Origin: Rhizobium mesoamericanum STM3625
GTDB taxonomy: Bacteria > Pseudomonadota > Alphaproteobacteria > Rhizobiales > Rhizobiaceae
DNA length: 64,000 bases
Reading direction: 5' to 3'
Assembly: GCF_000312665.1 (NCBI RefSeq)
Contig: NZ_HF536772.1
Location: forward strand, 3,115,045 to 3,179,044
Within the stretch, counting starts at the first letter, position 1, and the number at the start of each line of letters is the position of its first letter. The notes under the pieces are model-generated. The model did not search any database. It was not told the origin of the DNA and was given only the letters and a program-made list of their open reading frames with translations. Below are positions 52,714-60,776 of this stretch, in pieces. The position numbers and the translations under genes are program-made.

Positions 52714-54247
52714 CGCTGCACCATGTCTGGCCACCCCGGTTGCCAATCGCGGTTGGATAACGGCCTGCGTCATCCTGGCAGTGATCATGCAGGCGCTGGA
52801 CACGACGATTGCCAACGTCGCGCTCCCCTATATCCAGGGCAGCGTCTCGGCAAGCGCCGACCAGATAAACTGGGTGCTGACCTCCTATATCGTGGCGGCA
52901 GCAATCATGACGCCGCCGTCCGGTTTTCTGGCCGCCAAGTTCGGGCGCAAGCGCGTGCTCTTAACCGCAATCGCCGGCTTCGTCGCTGCTTCTGTGCTCT
53001 GTGGTCTGGCGCAATCACTGAACCAGATCGTGGCCTTCCGCCTGCTGCAGGGCCTCTTTGGCGCATCTCTGGTTCCACTGTCTCAGGGTATCCTCCTCGA
53101 CATTTATAGTGCCGAGGAGCGTGGCTCGGCCATGGCCTTATTTGGCGTCTCGGTCATGGTCGGGCCGGTCCTTGGACCTGTCATCGGCGGCTGGTTGACT
53201 GACCACATCAGCTGGCGGTGGGTGTTCTACATCAACGTGCCGATCGGCGCGCTGGCGTTTGCTGGCATCGTGATCTACGTCACGGAGACAAAGCTCGATG
53301 CGTTGGCGAAGCTCGACTGGTTCGGTTTCGGGATGATGAGTCTCGGCATCGCGTCGCTGCAGCTCTTCCTCGATCGCGGCGAACAGCTGAACTGGTTCGC
53401 GTCAGGCGAGATCATGATCGAAGCAATCGTCTGCGCCGCTGCCTTCTACCTGCTGATCGTGCACACGCTGACGGCGGAGAGGTCCTTCGTGAACCCGAGA
53501 TTGTTTCGCGACCGCAACTTCTCGGTTAGTATGCTTTTCATCTTCGTGATCGGTATCACCTATCTCGCCTCACTGGCGCTGATGACGCCCTACCTGCAGA
53601 CGCTCATGGGCTATCCCGTCATCACCGCAGGCATTGTCATGGGGCCACGCGGGCTCGGCACGATGCTCTGCATGTTTATCGTCGGCAAGCTGATCGGCAA
53701 GATCGATACGCGCTTGCTGCTGGTCTCGGGCCTCGGCCTAACAGCCTGGGCGATGTACGACATGACCGGCTGGACGCCCGATGTTTCGCAGTGGACAATC
53801 GTTTCCGTTGGCTTCGTTCAAGGCGCCGGGCTCGGTTTCCTCTTCGTGCCGTTGACGACGATCGCCTTCTCGACACTGCCCGCGCACATGCGTGGCGACG
53901 GGACCGGCCTCTACAACCTGTCGCGTAACATCGGCTCAAGCGTCGGTATCTCGATCGTCTCAGCGCTTCTTGTCGAGAACGCCCAGGTGAACCACGAGAA
54001 CATCGCTGCCTATGTGACGCCGTTCAACCGGGCTTTCGAGGTGACGGCGGCGCAGGCAATGAGTCCGTTTTCAGCCGCCGGCCGCGCTTCGCTCAACGAG
54101 GTGATCACCCTGCAATCGACGATCATCGCCTACATGGACAATTTCAAGCTGTTGATGCTGATGTCCCTCGCGGTCATTCCGCTGGCGCTGCTGCTGCGCA
54201 AACCGAAAGTCGCCCCTGTCATTGATCACAGCTCCGTCATGGAGTGA
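52706..54247 (+). CDS. DHA2-family MFS multidrug exporter, EmrB-like
   Basis: This 513-aa pump has 14 predicted helices. LDTTIANVALPYIQGSVSAS, AAKFGRKRVLLTA and GPVLGPVIGGWLTDHISWRW are the typical DHA2 motifs. I chose the ATG at 52706, which overlaps the adaptor stop, over the ATG at 52646 deep inside the adaptor gene. With its adaptor it is an EmrAB-type exporter for hydrophobic compounds; the substrate is unknown. A strong terminator follows inside the convergent glycosylase gene. Confidence 0.92.
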   Translation: MSNAAPCLATPVANRGWITACVILAVIMQALDTTIANVALPYIQGSVSASADQINWVLTSYIVAAAIMTPPSGFLAAKFGRKRVLLTAIAGFVAASVLCGLAQSLNQIVAFRLLQGLFGASLVPLSQGILLDIYSAEERGSAMALFGVSVMVGPVLGPVIGGWLTDHISWRWVFYINVPIGALAFAGIVIYVTETKLDALAKLDWFGFGMMSLGIASLQLFLDRGEQLNWFASGEIMIEAIVCAAAFYLLIVHTLTAERSFVNPRLFRDRNFSVSMLFIFVIGITYLASLALMTPYLQTLMGYPVITAGIVMGPRGLGTMLCMFIVGKLIGKIDTRLLLVSGLGLTAWAMYDMTGWTPDVSQWTIVSVGFVQGAGLGFLFVPLTTIAFSTLPAHMRGDGTGLYNLSRNIGSSVGISIVSALLVENAQVNHENIAAYVTPFNRAFEVTAAQAMSPFSAAGRASLNEVITLQSTIIAYMDNFKLLMLMSLAVIPLALLLRKPKVAPVIDHSSVME

Positions 54248-54250
54248 TGC

Positions 54251-54841
54251 TTAGCGGAACGGTTTGCTGAGATAACGAGATCCGGAGATGCCGAAGCGCC
54301 AAGGTGCTTCGGCATTTTTCGTTATGCCGATCCGTTTGCCGGCGACGATTTTGACAGGAGCCGACGGGGCAATCGAGAAAGGCGGCCGGTCGAGCAGCCG
54401 GTCATTCAACGTAAGGTCGATACCGAGCGCCTGACAGAGCTTGCCGGGACCGCTGCAAAGTTGCGTCAGTGCATCGTTGCCGCGGCGCTCGATCATTGTC
54501 GCGATTCCCGCCTCCGGCTCGATTGCCCGGATCAGCACGGCGGAGCCGGGTGTGCAAACGAAATTCAGGCACCAATGCATGCCGTAGATACGATAGATGT
54601 AGACGTTACCCGGTCGACCGAACATCGCGGCGTTGCGTGACGTGGGGCCGCGGAAGCTATGTGAGGCTTCGTCATCGGGGAAGTAGGCTTCGGTCTCGGT
54701 TATGCGGCCACCGACATCGCCGACGTGCAAATGGCAGCCGAGCAAATCCCGGGCGACGGCAACCGCATCACGCGCGAAAAAGCGCGTGAGAAGAGGGCCG
54801 CCAAGGGAAGCTGCGCCGATTGCACCGACGGCATATGTCAT
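54251..54841 (-). CDS. DNA-3-methyladenine glycosylase (AAG/Mpg family)
   Basis: This protein of about 196 aa removes alkylated purines from DNA to begin base excision repair. The AAG fold signatures are present: LLTRFFARDAVAVARDLLG, ETEAY with the catalytic Glu, SFRGPTSRNAAMFGRPGNVYIYRIYG, and the closing GPGKLCQALGI. An ATG at 54892 would add 17 residues and overlap the upstream small gene; I prefer 54841, but neither has a strong ribosome site. Its 3' coding end contains the terminator of the opposing pump gene. Confidence 0.9.
   Translation of the reverse strand: MTYAVGAIGAASLGGPLLTRFFARDAVAVARDLLGCHLHVGDVGGRITETEAYFPDDEASHSFRGPTSRNAAMFGRPGNVYIYRIYGMHWCLNFVCTPGSAVLIRAIEPEAGIATMIERRGNDALTQLCSGPGKLCQALGIDLTLNDRLLDRPPFSIAPSAPVKIVAGKRIGITKNAEAPWRFGISGSRYLSKPFR
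54288..54319 (+). terminator. Rho-independent terminator of the MFS operon, inside the glycosylase gene
   Basis: ATGCCGAAGC (54288-54297) and GCTTCGGCAT (54306-54315) form a perfect 10-bp stem with an 8-nt loop, followed by a run of five T (54315-54319). It serves the plus-strand pump operon, 41 bp past its stop, yet lies within the coding part of the minus-strand glycosylase. On the minus strand no T-run follows. Confidence 0.85.
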
Positions 54842-54869
54842 CTGGTTCAGGTTTCCGGGCCGTGAGGTT

Positions 54870-56128
<1,259 letters not shown>

Positions 56129-56143
56129 TTTGTTTGTTCGCCA

Positions 56144-56180
56144 TATCCGGATAGCGATGCGGGATAATGGCTGATTATCC
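56144..56180. promoter_or_regulatory. LysR-type operator between LysR and SDR genes
   Basis: GGATAAT-GGCTG-ATTATCC at 56162-56180 is a perfect 7-bp inverted repeat with the T-N11-A spacing of LysR sites. A second palindrome TATCCGGATA lies at 56144-56153 and shares the GGATA/TATCC half-site. Two sites side by side fit the usual recognition and activation sites of a LysR tetramer. Confidence 0.6.
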
Positions 56181-56247
56181 GCACGTCGAAAAGCGGCATC
56201 TTATCTCATCGAAACGCGGCGAGCCGCACAGGATGAAGGAGAAGGCA

Positions 56248-56985
56248 ATGAGCACGGAAAGCAAGGTCGCACTGGTCACGGGTGCTTCGAGGGGCATAGG
56301 CGCCGCAATCGCCGAACGTCTGGCCAAGGACGGTTTCACCGTCGTCATGAACTACTCCGGTAACGCGGCCCTCGCCGATGAGCTTATGCAGAAGATCGAG
56401 CGGGATGGGGGTAAGGCGCTGACCGCGCAAGCTGACGTGAGCAACCCCAAAGCCGTCCGCCGGATGTTCGATGCAGCCGAAGCAGCGTTCGGCGGCATCG
56501 ATGTTCTGGTCAACAACGCCGGCATCATGCAGCTCTCCTCGATTGCCGACGCGGACGATGCCAATTTCGACCGCCAAGTCAGCGTGAACCTGAAGGGCAC
56601 ATTCAACACGCTGCGCGAAGCGGCAAAGCGCCTGCGCAGCGGTGGTCGCATCATCAACTTCTCGACGAGTGTTGTTGGCCTGAAACTCGAAAATTACGGC
56701 GTCTACGCCGCGACCAAGGCAGCCGTTGAAACGCTGACGGCAATCATGTCGAAGGAACTACGCGGCCGTAACATCACGGTCAATGCAGTCGCTCCGGGGC
56801 CGACGGCAACCGATCTTTTCCTTCATGGGAAATCGGACGAGTTGATCGCTCGCATGGCCAAGATAAACCCGCTAGAGCGGCTGGGAACACCGGAGGATAT
56901 CGCTGCCTCTGTTTCCTTCCTTGCCGGTTCGGACGGCGCTTGGATCAATGGTCAGGTGCTGCGCGCCAACGGTGGAATAATCTGA
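56248..56985 (+). CDS. SDR family oxidoreductase (3-ketoacyl-ACP reductase-like)
   Basis: This 245-aa dehydrogenase has the full classical SDR set: TGASRGIG (11-18), NNAG (89-92), serine in INFSTSV (S139/S141), and Y153-A-A-T-K157. NAVAPGPTATDLF and the closing LRANGG are typical. The start is the ATG after AAGGAGAAGG; a frame extends 27 codons further. It is divergent from and probably controlled by the adjacent LysR. The substrate is unknown; the resemblance to FabG does not prove a role in lipid synthesis. Confidence 0.9.
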   Translation: MSTESKVALVTGASRGIGAAIAERLAKDGFTVVMNYSGNAALADELMQKIERDGGKALTAQADVSNPKAVRRMFDAAEAAFGGIDVLVNNAGIMQLSSIADADDANFDRQVSVNLKGTFNTLREAAKRLRSGGRIINFSTSVVGLKLENYGVYAATKAAVETLTAIMSKELRGRNITVNAVAPGPTATDLFLHGKSDELIARMAKINPLERLGTPEDIAASVSFLAGSDGAWINGQVLRANGGII

Positions 56986-57074
56986 GCTTTAACGCTCCCT
57001 GCGACGAACCGGTCCCGTTGCCGATCCTCGAACAGCGGCTTTCAACTCTTCAACCTTGATTACGGAACACGACA

Positions 57075-57250
57075 ATGGATAAGCGGGTGGTCGTCATCAC
57101 CGAGGATCAAGCGCGATCGGTGCGCTCACCCCCACACCTCGCCCGGCAAGGGCATGTCGTCTAGACCGGTATAACCATACGACGGGCCGCAACGCTAGCG
57201 CCATCGGTGTCGGCGACCGGGTACGCGCCGAAATGTTTTGGCGGATCGGG
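57075..57250 (+). pseudogene. Fragment of a short-chain dehydrogenase gene
   Basis: An ATG at 57075 opens MDKRVVVIT, the first strand of an SDR, and HLARQGHVV follows at the correct distance before a stop at about 57162. Between them the glycine motif (G-S-S-A-I-G-A) appears only in another frame, so a frameshift has broken the gene. After the stop a TG...RRA piece continues the SDR pattern. No further domain is recognisable, and the 3' limit is approximate. Confidence 0.5.
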
Positions 57251-57481
57251 CGGAAGGATGTCCTTAAGCCGACTGATCACTAAATCGTGATAGTCGCCAT
57301 TGTTCCGTTTTTGCGAACCTGCTGTGCGCGAATCAGCACTTAACAAATAGCAAAAAGCAGGCTTATATTAATCGTGTAAAGGCGATCGGAAGACCTCCAA
57401 CTCCTGTCGCCAACATCAGATACCGGTCGAGCCATTTCCCTGGTGAAGCGGCGGGGTCTGAAACGAATTCGATGACAGACT

Positions 57482-57519
57482 GTTGCGGCCCGTCGAAGGA
57501 GCTCCTTCCGGGCCGCAAC
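57482..57519 (-). terminator. Strong hairpin just after a LysR gene
   Basis: GTTGCGGCCC (57482-57491) and GGGCCGCAAC (57510-57519) make a 10-bp perfect stem, and the loop itself contains the palindrome GAAGGAGCTCCTTC (57495-57508). It begins 5 nt beyond the LysR stop on the minus strand. No T-run follows, so it may act as a processing or stability signal instead. Confidence 0.5.
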
Positions 57520-57523
57520 TGCG

Positions 57524-58435
57524 TCATGGGTCGTTCAGTTTCGCATCCGAGAGCAGCTTCACCAGCCAGTCGACGAAGACGCGGACCTTATTGCTGAGGT
57601 GCCGGTTCGGCGGATAGACGATGTAGAGCGGGAATGGTTCACGGCTCCATTCCGGCAGGATTTCCACGAGGTCTCCCTTGGCTAAGGCGTCGCGGATCAT
57701 GAAGCGGGGCAGTTGAGCAATGCCAAGCCCGTTCAATGCCGCATTAACGAAAGTTCGGCTGTCATTGACCGACAGCAAGTAACGAGGATTGATCTCCAGA
57801 TCTTCATTGTCCTTGCGGAATTCGAAGGGAAGCGTCCGATTGGTCTGCGCCCGAAAGTAACTTACTGAATAATGGCCGTTTTCCAGCTCCTCTGGGCGGG
57901 TCGGGATGCCGAACTTTTCGATGTAGAGCGGTGCGGCACAGGTGAGCATTTCCACTTCCGACACGCGCCTTGCAATCAGCGATTGGTCGGCGGGCGTGCC
58001 ACCGCGAAGCGCACAGTCGACGTTTTCGGCAAGGTAATCGACGGTGCGGTCGCCCACGCCAAGATCGATCCGGATATCCGGGTATTTCTGGTAGAAGTCG
58101 CAGAGCGCGGGTACGACGATCCAGTCGGCGAAAGCGCCCGCCATTTCGACTCGCAAGCGGCCGGTCGGCAAGCCCTGCGAGTTCGAGAGGCTGCCGTCCA
58201 GTTCCTCAAGTTCGGAGACGATCTGTGCCGCCCGCTCATAGTAGAGCGCGCCATCGGTCGTCACCATGACGCGGCGCGTGGTGCGGTTAAGAAGCTTGGT
58301 GTGCAAATGCGCCTCAAGCCCCTGGATGAGATTGGTCACCGTCGCCTTGGGCATGGCGAGCGTGTCGGCGGCCCGTGTGAAATTGCCCGTCTCTACGACG
58401 CGGATGAAGGCGCGCATTGCCGAGAGCTGGTCCAT
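57524..58435 (-). CDS. LysR family transcriptional regulator of an RND efflux operon
   Basis: This 303-aa regulator has a helix-turn-helix (NFTRAADTLAMPKATVTNLI, about residues 18-37), LLNRTTRRVMVTTDGALYYER and an effector domain. It is divergent from the hydrolase-RND operon, with a T-N11-A box in the 165-bp gap. This resembles the MexT/mexEF arrangement in outline, where a LysR activator controls an RND pump; the comparison is inference. Confidence 0.9.
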   Translation of the reverse strand: MDQLSAMRAFIRVVETGNFTRAADTLAMPKATVTNLIQGLEAHLHTKLLNRTTRRVMVTTDGALYYERAAQIVSELEELDGSLSNSQGLPTGRLRVEMAGAFADWIVVPALCDFYQKYPDIRIDLGVGDRTVDYLAENVDCALRGGTPADQSLIARRVSEVEMLTCAAPLYIEKFGIPTRPEELENGHYSVSYFRAQTNRTLPFEFRKDNEDLEINPRYLLSVNDSRTFVNAALNGLGIAQLPRFMIRDALAKGDLVEILPEWSREPFPLYIVYPPNRHLSNKVRVFVDWLVKLLSDAKLNDP

Positions 58436-58467
58436 CGGAAATCACCTAGCAGGTTGCACTGCAGTAT

Positions 58468-58485
58468 TGTTCGAAATTCGGAACA
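58468..58485. promoter_or_regulatory. LysR-type T-N11-A box before the hydrolase-RND operon
   Basis: TGTTC-N8-GAACA is an inverted repeat with AATT at its centre and the T-N11-A spacing typical of LysR sites. It lies 33 bp from the LysR start and 116 bp before the hydrolase ATG. It is the likely binding site of the adjacent regulator. Confidence 0.5.
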
Positions 58486-58600
58486 GTGTAATCGCTCTGA
58501 AGCTTCTTATTCCGTCAGGGGAATAACAATATCTTTTTTGCAGAAATTGCAAGCCGTCGCGGCTCGCAAGATTTATGTCGGTGAAACGAGAGCCGAAACG

Positions 58601-59422
58601 ATGACGGTGCAGGTGAAAGACATGGTGATGGAAAAGGTGGCCACCGGCCCCGTTTCTGCACGCGTCTATCAGGGCGCCGAGTTTGGCAAGGGTTCGCCGA
58701 TCGTGCTGTTTTTTCACGGCGGCGCTTTTCAGCGCTCCGGCGTGAAGGATAGCTTGGTTGCGGAGAGCTTGGCGAAGGCTGGCGCGATTGTTGCGGTCCC
58801 AGATTATAATGCACCGCTCGGGAATGTCTTTCCGAAGCCGCTTGAAGTCGGCTATTCGATCTTCTCTTATCTTGCCAATAAACGTGCGTCCGGTATCGGC
58901 GACCGCAATTCGCTGCTGATCGTAGCCGGCGAAGAGGCGGGAGGCAACATTGCGGCCGGCGTCGCTTTCAAGGCGCGCGACCATTATGCGGACGCGCTCA
59001 ATGGCCAGGTTCTGATTTCGCCACTGCTTGATCCTTTCATGGGCACGTCGTCGATCCGCAAGGCGGATGGCATCGGCATGCGTCAGCGTTGGGCCGAGGG
59101 CTGGAGCCACTATCTTAGTGGCGGCGGCTGTCATCCCTATGCGGCACCTTGCCTGTGTTCGCGCATAGCCGGTGTGGCGCCGGCACTCGTCTTGACGGCG
59201 GAGGATGATCCTCTTCGTGACGAGACACTGGGTTATGCCGACCGACTGAAGCAGGCAGACGTCGCAGTTCGCCGGAATGTCCTACCCGCCGGGGCAGGCT
59301 GGCCATCGCTTTATGGCGGAAAATGCGAACAGGCACCGAATTGGGAACAGACGATCACGGACCAATTCGAAAGTTTCGTTCGGGATATTAGCAGCCAACC
59401 TATTGCATTGAAGACGAACTGA
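58601..59422 (+). CDS. Alpha/beta hydrolase-fold protein with replaced Ser and His
   Basis: This 273-aa protein has the HSL-type hydrolase fold: oxyanion motif FFHGGAF (38-43) and DDPLRDE with the Asp. The nucleophile elbow, normally GDSAGG, reads G110-E-E112-A-G-G, so the serine is now Glu. The usual late His of the HGF motif is Trp (GAGWPSLYG, about W234). It is therefore unlikely to be a normal esterase. The ATG at 58601 follows GAGCCGAAACG; the frame runs far upstream over the antisense of LysR. It heads an operon with RND pump genes. Confidence 0.75.
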   Translation: MTVQVKDMVMEKVATGPVSARVYQGAEFGKGSPIVLFFHGGAFQRSGVKDSLVAESLAKAGAIVAVPDYNAPLGNVFPKPLEVGYSIFSYLANKRASGIGDRNSLLIVAGEEAGGNIAAGVAFKARDHYADALNGQVLISPLLDPFMGTSSIRKADGIGMRQRWAEGWSHYLSGGGCHPYAAPCLCSRIAGVAPALVLTAEDDPLRDETLGYADRLKQADVAVRRNVLPAGAGWPSLYGGKCEQAPNWEQTITDQFESFVRDISSQPIALKTN

Positions 59423-59463
59423 TTGAATTCGGCCACTGAGAGAGGGCCGTAAGGAGAGTACCA

Positions 59464-60654
59464 ATGACGTCCAGTAAGAAGCGCTGGGCCCTCGTGGGCG
59501 CCGGCTTTGGGCTTGTCGCGTCCGTTTCGGCGGCGGCTATCTTTTTTGAATTGCCGATGAGCACGACTGCCACGGCTGCATCCGCACCTGCGCAGGCTCC
59601 CGCTGTGCCGGTGACGGTTGCCGTCGTCGCCAGCCGTGATGTAACGACATGGCAGGAGTTTTCGGGGCGGCTCGAGGCCGTGGACCGTGTCCAGATCCGT
59701 TCACGCGTCGCTGGGGCGGTTCAATCCGTGCATTTCCGCGAGGGCGCGCTGGTGAAGGCGGGAGATCCACTTTTCTCCATCGATCCTGAGCCTTATCAGG
59801 CGGCTGTTTCCCAGGCCGAGGGCCAGGTTGCTTCCGCCGAGGCGAAGGTCAACATCGCTCAGATTGAGCTGGAGCGTGGCCGCAGGCTTTCTGACAACAA
59901 GACGATTTCTCAAAGTGATCTCGACCAGCGTCAGAATGCCTTCACCGAAGCGCAGGCCGGCCTTCGCACCGCTCAGGCAGCCCTTCGTTCGGCACAGTTG
60001 GAGCTCGGCTACACCGAAGTCCGCGCACCGGTTGCCGGCCGTGTCGGCAAGATCGAGATCACTGTCGGTAACCTTGTTGCTGCCGGCTCTACATCACCCG
60101 CCTTGACGACGCTCGTGTCGGTCGATCCGATCTACGCAAGCTTCAACGCCAGTGAGGAGATGGTTACCAAGGCGCTGGCCGAGCTTCCGCCTGGCGATAG
60201 TGCCGTTCCGGCGGTCGAGCAGATCCCAGTCGAGGTCGGAACGTTGGCGGATCAGGGAACCCCGATCAAGGGTAAGCTGCAACTGATCGACAATCAGGTT
60301 GACGCGGCAAGCGGCACCATTGGTGTTCGCGCTGTCTTCAACAATCCCCGCGGCAAGCTGATCCCCGGTCAATTCGTTCGCGTCCGTATGGGCGAACCGA
60401 AAGCCGAGAACAAGATCCTGATCAGCGATCGCGCGATTGGCACGGACCAGGACAAGAAGTTCGTGTTCGTTGTCGATGCCGAAAACAAAGTCAGCTACCG
60501 GTCCGTCCAGCTCGGCGCGACAGCCGAAGGGCAGCGTATCGTCGAAAGCGGCCTGACAGTCGGCGACAGGATCGTCGTCAATGGCCTGCAGCGTATCCGT
60601 CCGGGCGCCGTGGTTGCACCGCAGGCGGAAGAGAAAGTGGCGACGGCTCAGTAA
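59464..60654 (+). CDS. RND efflux periplasmic adaptor, MexE-like
   Basis: This 396-aa adaptor begins with a hydrophobic signal/anchor (about residues 8-28, LVGAGFGLVASVSAAAIFF). It has lipoyl halves (IRSRVAGAVQSVHFREGALV; YTEVRAPVAGRVGKIEITVG), a coiled coil, a beta-barrel and a membrane-proximal domain. AAGGAGAG precedes the ATG. It is 41 bp downstream of the hydrolase and 122 bp upstream of the permease. A lipobox Cys is not seen. Confidence 0.92.
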   Translation: MTSSKKRWALVGAGFGLVASVSAAAIFFELPMSTTATAASAPAQAPAVPVTVAVVASRDVTTWQEFSGRLEAVDRVQIRSRVAGAVQSVHFREGALVKAGDPLFSIDPEPYQAAVSQAEGQVASAEAKVNIAQIELERGRRLSDNKTISQSDLDQRQNAFTEAQAGLRTAQAALRSAQLELGYTEVRAPVAGRVGKIEITVGNLVAAGSTSPALTTLVSVDPIYASFNASEEMVTKALAELPPGDSAVPAVEQIPVEVGTLADQGTPIKGKLQLIDNQVDAASGTIGVRAVFNNPRGKLIPGQFVRVRMGEPKAENKILISDRAIGTDQDKKFVFVVDAENKVSYRSVQLGATAEGQRIVESGLTVGDRIVVNGLQRIRPGAVVAPQAEEKVATAQ

Positions 60655-60665
60655 GCCGAAGCACC

Positions 60666-60732
60666 CGGAGCGCGTCGGCGCTCCGTGGAAATCCGAAATG
60701 ACGTGATCCACCGGCGGCCTCCCAACCGCCGG
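60666..60732 (+). other. Two hairpins between RND adaptor and permease genes
   Basis: CGGAGCGC/GCGCTCCG (60666-60673, 60678-60685; 4-nt loop) and CCGGCGG/CCGCCGG (60711-60717, 60726-60732; 8-nt loop) are perfect stems in the 122-bp gap. Neither has a T-run, so read-through is likely. They could stabilise the upstream message and set adaptor-to-pump ratio. Confidence 0.5.
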
Positions 60733-60776
60733 AGAGGGTCGTTGCATCACAGTTTCATCCCGGAGAGGGCTTTGAA

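Larger units (their letters stand above)
56986..57523. other. Gap between SDR and LysR genes with gene remnants
   Basis: This 538-bp gap holds the SDR fragment at about 57075-57250. The rest has no supported gene. It ends with a strong hairpin at 57482-57519. The left part, just after the intact SDR, shows no clear terminator. Confidence 0.5.

Noticed and set aside
57872..58600. N-terminal extension of the pseudo-hydrolase frame
   Set aside because: The extension translates the opposite strand of the LysR gene; hydrolase similarity begins only at about 58601.
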